Positions 16,861 to 26,158 of a DNA stretch of 51,937 nt are shown here, piece after piece. Origin of the DNA: an uncultured Blautia sp. (GTDB taxonomy: Bacteria; Bacillota; Clostridia; Lachnospirales; Lachnospiraceae). Under the pieces are notes generated by a model. The model was not told the DNA's origin. It did not search any database and saw only the letters and a list, made by a program, of their open reading frames with translations. Within the stretch, counting starts at the first letter, position 1. Each line of letters starts with the position of its first letter. The position numbers were made by a program, and so were the translations under genes. Location of the stretch: contig UQJE01000011.1 in the NCBI GenBank assembly GCA_900541345.1, positions 1-51,937 of the forward strand. Direction: 5' to 3'.

Positions 16861-17571
16861 TTATTTCTGTTCACTCTTTTTGTAATAATAAGAAGAGTAG
16901 TAACGATAGCGTCCTCCGTAGCGTGAATAATACTTATCTTTCTTCATATCTACTTTATTAAGAACACTTCCCAAAACCTGACATCCGCTTTTCTCAATCT
17001 GCTCCAGTGCCTTTCTTGCAACTTTGTAGCTTACTGCTTCACTTTCCACCACAAAAATGGCTCCGTCACATTTCTGTGCCACTACAGCCGCATCAATAAG
17101 CGTTCCCACAGGCGGTGTATCAATAAAAATATAGTCATAATGTTCCTTTAATTTTTTCAGCAGAGCTGCAAAAATCCGCTCTCCAAGAAGAGCTGTAGGA
17201 TTGGGAACAGGAGGTCCTGCAAAAATCATATCAAGATTCTCATAATTTGTAGAATAGAGAAGCTCTCCAATCCCTGCCTGTCCGCTTAACACCTGAGACA
17301 GACCGATCACTTCCTCTTCCACTCGAAACCGATTTATATAGGAAGACTTTCTCATATCCGCATCAAGAAGAAGAACTTTTTTCCCTGATGATGCCATTTC
17401 CTTTGCAAGAGAAAAGGCAATGTCGCTTTTTCCCTCATTAGGATAACAGCTTGTGATCAAAATGCTTTTTATATCTGTCCCCGCAAACTTAATATTTGTC
17501 TGCAGCGTCTTCATTGCCTCATCGTAATGATAATCCTGCTTCCTGATGTCCTGCATGATTACCTTTTTCAT
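16861..17571 (-). CDS. cpsD: Bacterial tyrosine kinase (BY-kinase), CpsD/CapB family
   Basis: A 236-residue kinase with a Walker A-type loop YPNEGKSD (43-50), Walker A' VLLLDADMR (66-74) and Walker B YIFIDTPP (about 147). The usual last residue Thr or Ser of the P-loop GKS(T/S) is Asp here. The C-terminal 25 residues contain nine tyrosines in clusters, the autophosphorylation tail. In Gram-positive bacteria the kinase is separate from its membrane activator, here CpsC just upstream (19 nt), and is reversed by CpsB. Together they set capsule chain length and assembly timing. Confidence 0.93.
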   Translation of the reverse strand: MKKVIMQDIRKQDYHYDEAMKTLQTNIKFAGTDIKSILITSCYPNEGKSDIAFSLAKEMASSGKKVLLLDADMRKSSYINRFRVEEEVIGLSQVLSGQAGIGELLYSTNYENLDMIFAGPPVPNPTALLGERIFAALLKKLKEHYDYIFIDTPPVGTLIDAAVVAQKCDGAIFVVESEAVSYKVARKALEQIEKSGCQVLGSVLNKVDMKKDKYYSRYGGRYRYYSSYYYKKSEQK

Positions 17572-17589
17572 TATCCGACATCTCCTCTC

Positions 17590-18312
17590 TTAATGTTTCT
17601 TCTTTTTCTGGTTAATATAATCTTTTCTGTCCGGAACAGATGCCAAAACTGTAATTCCAAGATACTTCTCAAGATCCTCTTCTGACTTAATGGTATCATC
17701 CATAATTGTAATCACACATATAATTCCGCAGCAAAGAACAATACCAAGAAGAATTCCCATCATTACATTCTTAGACATACTTGGAGAACTCTGAACTGTA
17801 GGAATCTTACCTTTTTCAATAATCTTAGGAGGAACAACCTCCATTTTATCTCCAATATAAACAGATGCCACCTCAACTACCTTATCTGCAATCTTCTTTG
17901 CAAGAGCACCATCTGTATTTGTAACAGTCACCTCAAGAATTCTTGTACCTGTCGGATTTGCAGTCGCAATACTTCCGCGAAGCTGCTCCGGACTCATTTT
18001 CAGATTTAACTCATCAATTACATCTTCCATTACACTTGTACTCTTAAGCAGCACCTGATAGTCTGCCGCAAGCTGGGAGCCAAGCTGTAAGTCTGCAAGA
18101 GATGTAAGCGTTGTCTCTTTTGATAGTACAAGGAAACTTGATGTAGATTTATAAAGAGGCTCCATAAAAAACGCCGTATAAGCCCCAAAGAGACATCCAC
18201 CAAGGAGTCCCACTGCGATAATCAGAAAAATCTTTCTTTTGAGCGCATAAAATAATTCCATCAAATCGATTACATCATTGTCAGGGACTTCTCTTCTCTC
18301 ATTTGTGTTCAT
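17590..18312 (-). CDS. cpsC: Polysaccharide co-polymerase / kinase activator CpsC (Wzz family)
   Basis: A 240-residue Wzz-type protein: cytoplasmic N-terminus, membrane helix at about 31-51, extracellular domain, the Pro-rich PTVQSSPSMSKN loop, then a second helix at about 190-212 and a short basic cytoplasmic tail that would contact CpsD. Proteins of this family control chain length and activate the kinase. The start follows AGAGGGTGAAAAG. A well-formed promoter lies 44 nt upstream, so this gene is probably the first of its own transcript. Confidence 0.92.
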   Translation of the reverse strand: MNTNERREVPDNDVIDLMELFYALKRKIFLIIAVGLLGGCLFGAYTAFFMEPLYKSTSSFLVLSKETTLTSLADLQLGSQLAADYQVLLKSTSVMEDVIDELNLKMSPEQLRGSIATANPTGTRILEVTVTNTDGALAKKIADKVVEVASVYIGDKMEVVPPKIIEKGKIPTVQSSPSMSKNVMMGILLGIVLCCGIICVITIMDDTIKSEEDLEKYLGITVLASVPDRKDYINQKKKKH

Positions 18313-18355
18313 AACTTTCTTTTCACCCTCTATGCTTTTTTGTATTTACTTTGTA

Positions 18356-18384
18356 ATTTTACCATTGAGACTGTTAAAGTGCAA
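18356..18384 (-). promoter_or_regulatory. Sigma-A promoter upstream of cpsC
   Basis: On the minus strand TTGCAC and TAAAAT are separated by exactly 17 nt in the 81-nt gap between the acetyltransferase-kinase gene and cpsC. It offers independent transcription of the CpsC-CpsD-SGNH-LCP group. Confidence 0.65.
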
Positions 18385-18393
18385 CTAAATAAA

Positions 18394-20016
18394 TCACATG
18401 TATTTTGTCAAAATTTCATTCATTTCGCTAAACTGCTCTTCCATCTCTTTTACCAGTCTAAACTGTGTTCTCGCACGGACAAGATTGTGTTCCGGATATG
18501 CAGTCTTAAAGTAAACATCTCCCTGAAGGAAATCTGCAAGGAATCTCATACCGCATTCCAGCGTCATTAATCTTGCTCCCCACGGAAGGCTTTTAATTTC
18601 CTCCGGTGTAAGTACATCTTTCGCCATCTCAAGATAACCTTTTACATAAATATCGTAAAGGGAAATATCGAAATGGACCTTATCCAGATCCTGCTCATCT
18701 TCCTCTGCTGTAGAAGCTCCGAAACGAATAGAATCTCCAAAATCATTTGCCGCAAGTCCCGGCATAATCGTATCAAGGTCAATAATGCATAATCCCTTGT
18801 CTGTATCTTGGTCAAAAAGAATGTTATTCAGTTTTGTATCATTATGCGTTACACGAAGGGGCAGTTTTCCCTCTTCCAGCTGATTCATAAGAACACCGCA
18901 GTCGTCTTTCCGTGAAAGGACAAAGTCAATCTCCTGGCGGCAAAGGCGGGCTCTGTTTTTTACATCCTTTCGCTGTGCGTCTTCAAAATCTCGGAATCGT
19001 TTCCGTGTATCATGAAATTGCGGAATCGTCTCATAAAGACTTTCTGCCGGATAATCTCCAAGCTGCTTTAAGAAATGTCCAAAACTTAAAGCTGACTGAT
19101 AAAACTGCTCCGGCTTCTCCACCTGCTGATAGCATACAGAATTCGGTACATAGTGGAGGCAGCGCCACGGCTGTCCCTTTTCATCTTCAAAATAGCTGTC
19201 ACCGCTTTTTGTTTTGATATAGGATAAAGATTCCCTGTCCAAATCTCCTCCATCCCGACGGATAATATTGCGGAGATATTCTGTCACTCCGAAAATATTG
19301 TCCATTACCTGGTCAGGGTTTTTAAATACGTTAATATTAATACGCTGGAGAACGTAAAGAGGTACATCGTTTCCATCATGGTCCGGCATATATACCGCGT
19401 ATGTCTCATTAATATGGCCTTCCCCAAACGGTTTTACATAACTGCACTGATTTCCAAAACCAAAGGCATATACAGCATCTTCAAGACTTCTGCTGTCTGC
19501 ACCTTCGATTTTTCTTCTGGTGGAAAAAATCACTTCTCCTGCCTCCACTTTTCGTCCGGACTCAATGGTACAGTTTGCCTTCACCACACTTCCAAGACCA
19601 ATATGAGCACCGGCACATACACAGGAATCATGGTCAACAACAGCTCCGCTGTTAATGAGCGCAGCACGCTCAATCTTCGTATGTGTATTTACAACAGCCC
19701 TCTGCATAATAAAGCATCCCGGCTCCAGCACTGCACTTGGACTTACAATTGCAGAAGGGTGCACAATAGAGGGCACCTCATATCCTTCCTCCAGTAATTT
19801 ATCAGTCCAAAAAAGACGCGTTTTATTATTTCCAAAAGCAGCTACTGCTTCCGGATAATCTTCATGTTTTAAAACGTAATCGCAACACATACCGATAACA
19901 TCTTCGTCTTTTGCTGCATCATCTAAAAACATAACTTTTTCATAGCCAAGGGCTATTGCTGTTTCTTTTACCATCTGACCAAAACCGCCAGCACCGAGAA
20001 TTAATAAACTTTTCAT
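18394..20016 (-). CDS. Fusion of a PglD/NeuD-type sugar acyltransferase with an APH-like (NahK-type) kinase
   Basis: From the ATG at 20016 (AAAGGACAAATACAT upstream) the protein has 540 residues. Residues 1-210 are a NeuD/PglD acyltransferase: nucleotide-fold N-terminus (LILGAGGFGQMV) and a left-handed beta helix with the catalytic His in VDHDS. Residues about 220-540 are a phosphotransferase of the APH/choline-kinase fold close in pattern to N-acetylhexosamine 1-kinase: VTHNDTKLNN (catalytic Asp and Mg-binding Asn) and CIIDLDTIMPG. The two activities suggest acylation of an amino sugar coupled with sugar phosphorylation. Neither substrate can be read from sequence. It sits between the UDP-FucNAc genes and cpsC. 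The frame is open back to 20136, but that part overlaps the VanZ gene. Confidence 0.82.
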   Translation of the reverse strand: MKSLLILGAGGFGQMVKETAIALGYEKVMFLDDAAKDEDVIGMCCDYVLKHEDYPEAVAAFGNNKTRLFWTDKLLEEGYEVPSIVHPSAIVSPSAVLEPGCFIMQRAVVNTHTKIERAALINSGAVVDHDSCVCAGAHIGLGSVVKANCTIESGRKVEAGEVIFSTRRKIEGADSRSLEDAVYAFGFGNQCSYVKPFGEGHINETYAVYMPDHDGNDVPLYVLQRININVFKNPDQVMDNIFGVTEYLRNIIRRDGGDLDRESLSYIKTKSGDSYFEDEKGQPWRCLHYVPNSVCYQQVEKPEQFYQSALSFGHFLKQLGDYPAESLYETIPQFHDTRKRFRDFEDAQRKDVKNRARLCRQEIDFVLSRKDDCGVLMNQLEEGKLPLRVTHNDTKLNNILFDQDTDKGLCIIDLDTIMPGLAANDFGDSIRFGASTAEEDEQDLDKVHFDISLYDIYVKGYLEMAKDVLTPEEIKSLPWGARLMTLECGMRFLADFLQGDVYFKTAYPEHNLVRARTQFRLVKEMEEQFSEMNEILTKYM

Positions 20017-20035
20017 ATGTATTTGTCCTTTCCTT

Positions 20036-20572
20036 TTATACTTTTCTACTGCATAATAATTTTCCAAATACCTTATTTGATAGCATACATCCAAGCATAG
20101 CCCCCAGACTATTATGCAGCATATCGTCCCACTCAAAAAGTCCCCTGCAAAAAATAAGCTGACAAACCTCGATAAAAAGTGAGAACAGCGCTCCCGTCAG
20201 CAACGCACGTACAGCTGGAATTTTCCTGTGAAATACAAAGGGAAACAAACAGCCTGCCGGCATCAAAAGCACGATATTCAGTAAAATTTCCTCTAATATC
20301 CCTTTATCTCCCAAAGCAGCTTCTCTCCATGACCAGAAAAGCGCAAGCTGATAAGAATACTCCCCATTTGATGTTCTTGTAAATACAGTAGATGCAAGCA
20401 CAACCATCAAAAATACAAACAGTAATTCCGCTGCCGCTGCCTGGGAGTATACTATTTTTCCCTTTCTTACAAGCCATACTACCACAGTTGTCACAAAACT
20501 CAGTAAAATAAAAAATATAACAAGTTCCATAACCGACCAGGGACGGTTATGAGTCATAATGATTTCATACAT
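20036..20572 (-). CDS. VanZ-like family membrane protein
   Basis: A 178-residue membrane protein with four to five hydrophobic segments. EILLNIVLLMPAGCLFPF and the later SLFIEVCQLIFCRGLFEWDDMLHNSLGAMLG with its Glu and Asp-Asp pair match the VanZ-like family. These proteins are often encoded in glycopolymer clusters; the biochemical role is unknown. It starts 6 nt after capF ends and its 3' end stops 19 nt before the acetyltransferase-kinase start. Confidence 0.85.
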   Translation of the reverse strand: MYEIIMTHNRPWSVMELVIFFILLSFVTTVVVWLVRKGKIVYSQAAAAELLFVFLMVVLASTVFTRTSNGEYSYQLALFWSWREAALGDKGILEEILLNIVLLMPAGCLFPFVFHRKIPAVRALLTGALFSLFIEVCQLIFCRGLFEWDDMLHNSLGAMLGCMLSNKVFGKLLCSRKV

Positions 20573-20578
20573 TAATCC

Positions 20579-21775
20579 CTACACTTCTTCAAAAAACGTA
20601 TCCGGTCGCTCCGGGGTAAAAATCTCATTGCAAGTCATAACTGTAACAAGGTCTTCTGTATCTGAAAGATTGATAATGTTGTGCGTCCATCCTGGAATCA
20701 TATAAATTGCTTCAATCTTATCTCCGCTTACTTCAAATTCCACCGTTTCTCCCGTATTAATATTTCTTTCCTGAATAAGTCCATGACCATGGACTACAAT
20801 AAACTGCTCCCATTTGCTGTTATGCCAGTGTTGTCCTTTTGTGATCCCCGGCTTGCTGATGTTAATAGAAACCTGACCGCAGTCTTCTGTATGCACAAGC
20901 TCTGTAAAACTTCCTCTGGAATCGCAGTTCATTTTCATTGCATATTTAAATTTATCTGCCGGAAGGTATGTTAAATACAAGCTAAAAAGTTTCTTCGCAA
21001 AAGAGCCATCAGGGCACTTTGGCATCATTAAATTTACAGGCTGCTTTTTAAACTGCTCCAGCAAATCCACAATCTCTCCAAGAGTTGCCTTATGTGTCAC
21101 TGGTACACAGCAATATCTCCCATCTTCTTTCAAAACTGTTTCCACACCATCAAACTCACAGCGCTGCTCTTTTCCTTCAAGCAAATCAAACATTCCTTCA
21201 ACAAGATCGTCAATATAAAGAACTTCAAGCTCTGTACTTCTGTCGTTTACCGTAAATTCTTCATCATTTGCCACTGCCCAGCAGAAAGTAGAAATAGCGC
21301 TGTTATACTTTGGTCTGGAATGTCCCATAAGATTCACAAAACGATAAACATACACCGGAGCTCCTGTTTCTTCTCCATAAGAGAAAAACAACTCCTCTCC
21401 TGCCTTTTTGCTTCTGCCGTACTCACTGTTCCCAAAACGCCCCGCCAAGGTTGCCTGTACAGAAGAACTCAACATAATACCAGCTTTGTTATTATGCTTT
21501 TTCAATGTATCAAGAAGCTGTGAAGCAAAACCAAAATTCCCCTTCATAAAGTCTTCCGGATTTTCCGGACGGTTTACACCGGCAAGATTAAATACAAAAT
21601 CTGCTTTTTGGCAGTATCCATCCAATTCCGCCTCTGCACTGTCTATATCATATTCGTAAATTTCATCAATTACAATTCCCGGTCTTGTTTTATTCTTGCC
21701 GTCTCTTATATTTTTCAGATTATTGCAAAGAGCCGTTCCTACCATTCCCTTTGCGCCGGTAACTAATATATTCAT
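20579..21775 (-). CDS. capF: CapF/WbjC: UDP-2-acetamido-2,6-dideoxy-L-talose forming epimerase-reductase
   Basis: A bifunctional 398-residue enzyme. The N-terminal extended SDR domain has TGAKGMVGTAL (6-16), FNLAGVNRPENPEDF and SSSVQATL, with Tyr and Lys in YGRSKKAGE. The C-terminal domain (about 285-398) is a cupin with KGQHWHNSKWEQF metal-ligand histidines. In the UDP-N-acetyl-L-fucosamine pathway CapF epimerises and reduces the product of CapE. The three genes capE, capG and capF follow one another on the same strand with gaps of about 30 nt. Confidence 0.94.
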   Translation of the reverse strand: MNILVTGAKGMVGTALCNNLKNIRDGKNKTRPGIVIDEIYEYDIDSAEAELDGYCQKADFVFNLAGVNRPENPEDFMKGNFGFASQLLDTLKKHNNKAGIMLSSSVQATLAGRFGNSEYGRSKKAGEELFFSYGEETGAPVYVYRFVNLMGHSRPKYNSAISTFCWAVANDEEFTVNDRSTELEVLYIDDLVEGMFDLLEGKEQRCEFDGVETVLKEDGRYCCVPVTHKATLGEIVDLLEQFKKQPVNLMMPKCPDGSFAKKLFSLYLTYLPADKFKYAMKMNCDSRGSFTELVHTEDCGQVSINISKPGITKGQHWHNSKWEQFIVVHGHGLIQERNINTGETVEFEVSGDKIEAIYMIPGWTHNIINLSDTEDLVTVMTCNEIFTPERPDTFFEEV

Positions 21776-21804
21776 ACTTTCTACCTGACCTTTTTGAATT
21801 TTTA

Positions 21805-23004
21805 TTATAATTCGTTCTCGTTTTTTCTCCAGACCATTTTGTTAACTACATTTACATATCCCTGGATGATTCTTACCACCTTCATGGACACTGTTTCATC
21901 TACATAATCAGGACAGGGCTTACCAAGAACCCCTTTCTGTTTCATCTCGATTGCCATATCTGTGGCATTAAGAAGTTCCTTTGTTGTAATTCCGGCAAGA
22001 ATAAAGTCACCTGCTTCAAGAGCCTCCGGTCTTTCTGTGGAAGTACGAATACATACAGCTGCAATAGGATGTCCGATTGATAAATAGAAGCTGCTTTCTT
22101 CCGGAAGGGTACCGCTGTCACTTACAATCGCCAGCGCATTCATCTGAAGACAGTTGTAATCATTAAATCCAAGCGGCTCATTTACCCGCACTCTTGGATC
22201 AAGCTTAAATCCACTCTTTTCCAGTCTGTTCTTGCTTCTTGGATGGCAGGAATAAAGAATCGGCATATCGTATTTTTCTGCCAGCGCATTAATTGCAGTA
22301 AAAAGACTTGTAAAGTTCTTTTCTGTATCAATATTTTCCTCTCGATGTGCACTGAGAAGAATATAGTTATCTTTCTCAAGACCCAAACGTTCCAACACAT
22401 CACTTTTCTCAATTTTCTCAAGATTTCCCCGCAGCACTTCTGCCATTGGCGAACCTGTCATATATGTTCTTTCTTTTGGAAGACCGGTATCTGCAAGGTA
22501 TTTACGGGCAAACTCAGAATAGCAGAGATTTACATCTGAAATTACATCTACAATTCTTCTGTTTGTCTCTTCTGGCAGACATTCGTCCTTACAACGGTTC
22601 CCTGCCTCCATGTGGAATAAAGGAATATGAAGGCGTTTTGCCGAAATAGCAGAAAGACATGAGTTTGTATCTCCCAACACTAAATATCCGTCCGGTTTCA
22701 GTTCACTTAAAAGCTCATAGCTTCTTCCGAGAATGTTTCCACAGGTCACACCAAGATTCTCTCCAACAACAGGAACAAGAATGTCCGGTCCAAATTCACC
22801 GTCATTATTTTTCAATTCAAAATCTTCCCAAAATACAGTAGAAAGATTCTTATCCCAGTTCTGATTATAATAAATCACGCAAGTATCAAAGTATTCTCTG
22901 CATCTTTTAATTACAGCTGCAAGACGGATAATCTCCGGACGTGTTCCAAGACCGATACACAGCTTCGTTCTGCCATTATTTTTCCATTTAAAATTGTGTT
23001 CCAT
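21805..23004 (-). CDS. capG: CapG/WbjD: UDP-N-acetyl-L-fucosamine-forming 2-epimerase
   Basis: A 399-residue GT-B-fold epimerase of the UDP-GlcNAc 2-epimerase family, with GTRPEIIRLAAVI near the N-terminus, GDTNSCLSAISA, HMEAGNRC, PEETNRR and AHREENID catalytic-site motifs and SDSGTLPEES near the C-terminus. In this neighbourhood it should convert UDP-N-acetyl-L-pneumosamine or the talose derivative to UDP-L-FucNAc, the last step after CapE and CapF. The ATG at 23004 has GGAGGAGAATC upstream. Confidence 0.93.
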   Translation of the reverse strand: MEHNFKWKNNGRTKLCIGLGTRPEIIRLAAVIKRCREYFDTCVIYYNQNWDKNLSTVFWEDFELKNNDGEFGPDILVPVVGENLGVTCGNILGRSYELLSELKPDGYLVLGDTNSCLSAISAKRLHIPLFHMEAGNRCKDECLPEETNRRIVDVISDVNLCYSEFARKYLADTGLPKERTYMTGSPMAEVLRGNLEKIEKSDVLERLGLEKDNYILLSAHREENIDTEKNFTSLFTAINALAEKYDMPILYSCHPRSKNRLEKSGFKLDPRVRVNEPLGFNDYNCLQMNALAIVSDSGTLPEESSFYLSIGHPIAAVCIRTSTERPEALEAGDFILAGITTKELLNATDMAIEMKQKGVLGKPCPDYVDETVSMKVVRIIQGYVNVVNKMVWRKNENEL

Positions 23005-23034
23005 GATTCTCCTCCAAATAAATACCGCTGCTTC

Positions 23035-24069
23035 TTACTCCTCTGCCAGTCTTTCCTGAATATAAGCAAGCTTTGCGATTGTTTCCTTTGTCTCTTCCAG
23101 ATTCAGAAGTTTTGTATTATTACTGTTAAACTCAGTCAGGGTATTTCTCTCTGCATCCCCGTCTTTAAAATATTTATCGTAGTTTAATCCACGATTGTCT
23201 GCCGGAACACGATAGAAGTTCCCCATATCGATTGCTTTTGCACATTCCTCATTCGTAAGCAATGTCTCATACATCTTCTCACCATGACGAATACCAATCA
23301 CCTTAATTTCTTCTTTCTTACCGCCGAATAACTCACATACTGCCTCCGCCTGTGTCTGAATAGTACAAGCCGGAGCTTTCATAATTAAAAGATCTCCGTT
23401 CTCCCCGTTTTCAAATGCAAAAAGCACAAGGTCTACTGCTTCGTCAAGAGACATAATAAAACGTGTCATAGACGGCTCTGTAACAGTAATTGGATTTCCT
23501 GCTTTAATCTGATCGATCCAAAGAGGAATTACAGAACCGCGGGAGCACATTACATTACCGTATCTTGTACAACAAATCTTTGTCTTCCCGGACATACGGC
23601 TCTTGGCTACTGCAACCTTTTCCTCTATAGCCTTTGTAATTCCCATAGCATTAATTGGATACGCAGCCTTATCAGTAGAAAGACAGATTACTGCCTCCAC
23701 ACCTTCCTCAATGGCAGCAGTCAAAACATTTTCTGTTCCAATTACGTTTGTTTTTACCGCTTCCATCGGGAAAAATTCACATGACGGAACCTGCTTTAAA
23801 GCTGCTGCATGAAATATGTAATCGACACCGTGCATTGCATTTTTACATGACTGCAAATCTCTTACATCTCCAATATAAAACTTAATCTTATCCGCTACTT
23901 CCGGCATTTTTACCTGATATTCATGACGCATATCATCCTGTTTTTTCTCATCACGGGAAAAAATACGGATTTCACCAATATCCGTTTTCAGAAAACGATT
24001 CAAAACCGCATTTCCAAAAGAACCTGTACCGCCTGTAATCATCAAAGTTTTTCCTGTAAATAAAGACAT
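23035..24069 (-). CDS. capE: CapE/WbjB: UDP-GlcNAc inverting 4,6-dehydratase/5-epimerase
   Basis: A 344-residue soluble SDR enzyme: GGTGSFGNAVLNRF binds the cofactor, FHAAALKQVPSCE and STDKAAYPINAMGITK hold the active-site TDK and Tyr/Lys region, and TRYGNVMCSRGSVIP is typical of FlaA1/CapE. It makes UDP-2-acetamido-2,6-dideoxy-L-arabino-hexos-4-ulose from UDP-GlcNAc and starts the FucNAc route. A second, truncated copy with about 85% similar residues lies at 28215-28620. The ATG at 24069 has GAAGGAG upstream. Confidence 0.94.
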   Translation of the reverse strand: MSLFTGKTLMITGGTGSFGNAVLNRFLKTDIGEIRIFSRDEKKQDDMRHEYQVKMPEVADKIKFYIGDVRDLQSCKNAMHGVDYIFHAAALKQVPSCEFFPMEAVKTNVIGTENVLTAAIEEGVEAVICLSTDKAAYPINAMGITKAIEEKVAVAKSRMSGKTKICCTRYGNVMCSRGSVIPLWIDQIKAGNPITVTEPSMTRFIMSLDEAVDLVLFAFENGENGDLLIMKAPACTIQTQAEAVCELFGGKKEEIKVIGIRHGEKMYETLLTNEECAKAIDMGNFYRVPADNRGLNYDKYFKDGDAERNTLTEFNSNNTKLLNLEETKETIAKLAYIQERLAEE

Positions 24070-24201
24070 CTTTTTTCTCCTTCGCTTTTATTTTCTTTTT
24101 ATATTGTCGGCATGTTGTGAAATGAATTCCCTTTCGCACTTTTTCAAGCGCTTTTCCCAGTTCTCCACGAAAATAATACCTGCCAAATCTTTTTTTCTTA
24201 G

Positions 24202-25468
24202 CTACATGATAATCCTGTCTGATAGAACTTTACGTCCTGTTTTTCCATCAAACTCAGCAAGTGTTCTATTCGTAACATTTAATGCTATTCTTAACTCATC
24301 TGTAGAAACATTCGGATTTTCAGAAATCATTTTAAGTATCATGCAAGCTTTGGCAATCTTCTTCTTCGAATACCCGGGCATCAATTCTTTAATTTTCTCT
24401 TCTGAAATTTCTATGACATTTTCTATGACATTTTTATTGGAATCTTTCTCCATCTTCATCACAAGTGTTACCTGATTAAGATTTGTATCCTCAATCAGCT
24501 CCGGCTCTATCCAGCCTTCTGATTTCCACACATCAAGAATCGTTGGAAAACCAGAACCAGCATTATCTCCAAACCCAACCAATCTAAGCATCGTCTGCAT
24601 ATGTGGATTTCTTGATTACCTTTAAAACACCTGCATCCATCAGGTAATCCGCATGTATAATCATATTCACAAATCCCTCACGAACAGCTTTGTGCACAGG
24701 AGTATCATCTATACGCTGCACAGCACCTTCTAACTTGAATGGCTTTTTCAAATCCTCCATCAACTTTGGGGGCACCTTTGTAAAAAAATTAAACAGGTTG
24801 TTTTCCCATGTGCCATCATAGGTAATTCTATCGTTCCAGCGAATATCTGCTGTCACTTGACTTTCATTACGGTAATCCATGAAGACATTATCAAACCGCT
24901 CTCTGACAGCCTGTCCCGTACCAAACATTAAAAGCTCAGCCAAAGTCAAACCTTCTACTCCAGTTCTTCTATCCCTTCTATAACCACCTAGTTTTTCAAG
25001 AAAAGACTTGTCTTCCAGGGAATTCCATACATGACCATCATTTCTAATTTCAAAAATCTGACGATACTTTCTTAAAGTTTCTTTATCAATATCGTGCATC
25101 GTATAATACTCAATAATCCGATTATCATTACCTTCTGAATTCTGGTCTCTTATCATTCCCCGAATCTCATGCTCTGTCGCATGATAGTCGCCTTCATGAT
25201 TTCTTTTATATGTTCCTCTATATGGATTTTCACCAACATATACTGGACGCATGTTAAAATCGGCTCTTGGAACATGAATCACCATAAGACTGATATTATC
25301 TTCTTCAACAATCTCTACATCTTCGTCTTTTAATAAATTGACATTTACCTTACTTCCATTAATTGTATTCCAAAAATCCTCTTTTTGCTTGGAGGGATTA
25401 TCTATACCCTGTATTTCCACCGATTCCCAATCAAACTCATTATCCTTATCTACAAAATCAAATGACCA
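24202..25468 (-). pseudogene. RecG-like / AlbA_2 (Schlafen-type) ATP-binding protein, fragmented
   Basis: Two pieces in different frames. 25468-24584 encodes the family's middle part (WSFDFVDKDN, GENPYRGTYKRNHEGDYH, PVHKAVREGFVNMIIHADY) and ends in a few out-of-frame residues (TYADDA). 24600-24202 continues with QTMLRLVGFGDNAGSGFP and a C-terminal helix-turn-helix-like end. Family members have about 40 residues between these points (including the FxNPG region), so an internal deletion caused the frame change. The N-terminal AlbA_2 start is also missing and replaced by part of an ATP-grasp gene at about 25468. Not expected to function. Members normally act as accessory DNA or defence regulators. 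Confidence 0.8.
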
Positions 25469-26134
25469 AATAACTGGCCATGTGAAAAATTCTTCATCAA
25501 CAAATGGTGCCTCTTTGTCGGTATACCGTTTTGCATGTGGAACATTGAATCCATTCTCTGCCAAGAACTGAAGAAACAATCCCTTATCCTGCAAAATACA
25601 AGTAGATTTATAAGAACCCTGGAACGGAAACCCCATCTGCTCTGCTACATAAGCCTCAGTTATAACGCCGGGATCATGGATATTCTTGTCTCAAGAAACC
25701 CAGATTCCGGTAACATGGAAACCGGTATTCCGGAGCGGAAACCACCATTGATTGGCTTGATTAATACTCATAAGGAATCGAACGAATGTCAAGCCCAGAG
25801 CCGCTTTGCGGGGCATAAGCCGGCTTTACATTTGTGAGATTTCTTGTATTCTTTATAATTGCCAATCGGTTTCCTTATCACCGGACTGCGTGGACACCGA
25901 GACTGGAATATTCAATCACAAGCAACAGACATAATACCGTCTATTTTCAATTCATTTGAACACTCTAATACCGCTTCTTTATCAATGATACTGATATTCT
26001 TATACTCGTCAGAATATTATGTGCGATATTGTCAGGCAAATAATCACAAGTAATCGTGTAAACACCTAACTCGTGAGCCTTTTTAATAACAGGAATCAAA
26101 TAGCGAGAGCCACCTAATACAATAATTTTTTCAT
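25469..26134 (-). pseudogene. ATP-grasp domain protein, N-terminal remnant, interrupted by an insertion
   Basis: An ATG at 26134 with ribosome site GGAGG leads into a frame that needs correction. After one missing A in the A-run the text reads KIIVLGGSRYLIPVI, and a second single-base loss near 26035 is needed to continue. The gene reaches IDGIMSVACD, is interrupted by the 238-bp element at 25677-25914, and resumes with PGVITEAYVAEQMGFPF and an LAENGFNVPHAKRYTDKEA segment. It stops at about 25468 where it is joined to a RecG-like fragment. Intact relatives are ATP-grasp ligases found in sugar-modification clusters. A G7 tract lies directly before the ribosome site. Confidence 0.75.
25677..25914. 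mobile_element. 238-bp MITE-like element with about 48-bp imperfect terminal inverted repeats
   Basis: The left end reads TGGATATTCTTGTCTC and the inverted right end TGAATATTCCAGTCTC. In both, TCCGGT follows 29 nt from the end and GGAAACCG a few bases further in. The element is flanked on both sides by ATCA (25673-25676 and 25915-25918), a 4-bp target duplication. Removing the element plus one ATCA restores the codons ACD-PGV of the interrupted ATP-grasp gene. It has no coding capacity, so a transposase must act in trans. The IS family is not identified. Confidence 0.8.
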
Positions 26135-26141
26135 GCTACCT

Positions 26142-26148
26142 CCCCCCC
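26142..26148 (-). repeat. G7 tract before the ATP-grasp pseudogene
   Basis: Seven G on the coding strand directly upstream of the ribosome site AGGTAGC of the ATP-grasp remnant. A length change here would alter the spacing upstream of the ribosome site. Confidence 0.6.
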
Positions 26149-26158
26149 GCTCAAAATT

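Noticed and set aside
24584..25636. 350-codon ORF as a functional ATP-binding protein
   Set aside because: Its N-terminus is from a different family and its C-terminus runs out of frame at a deletion; treated as two pseudogene fragments.
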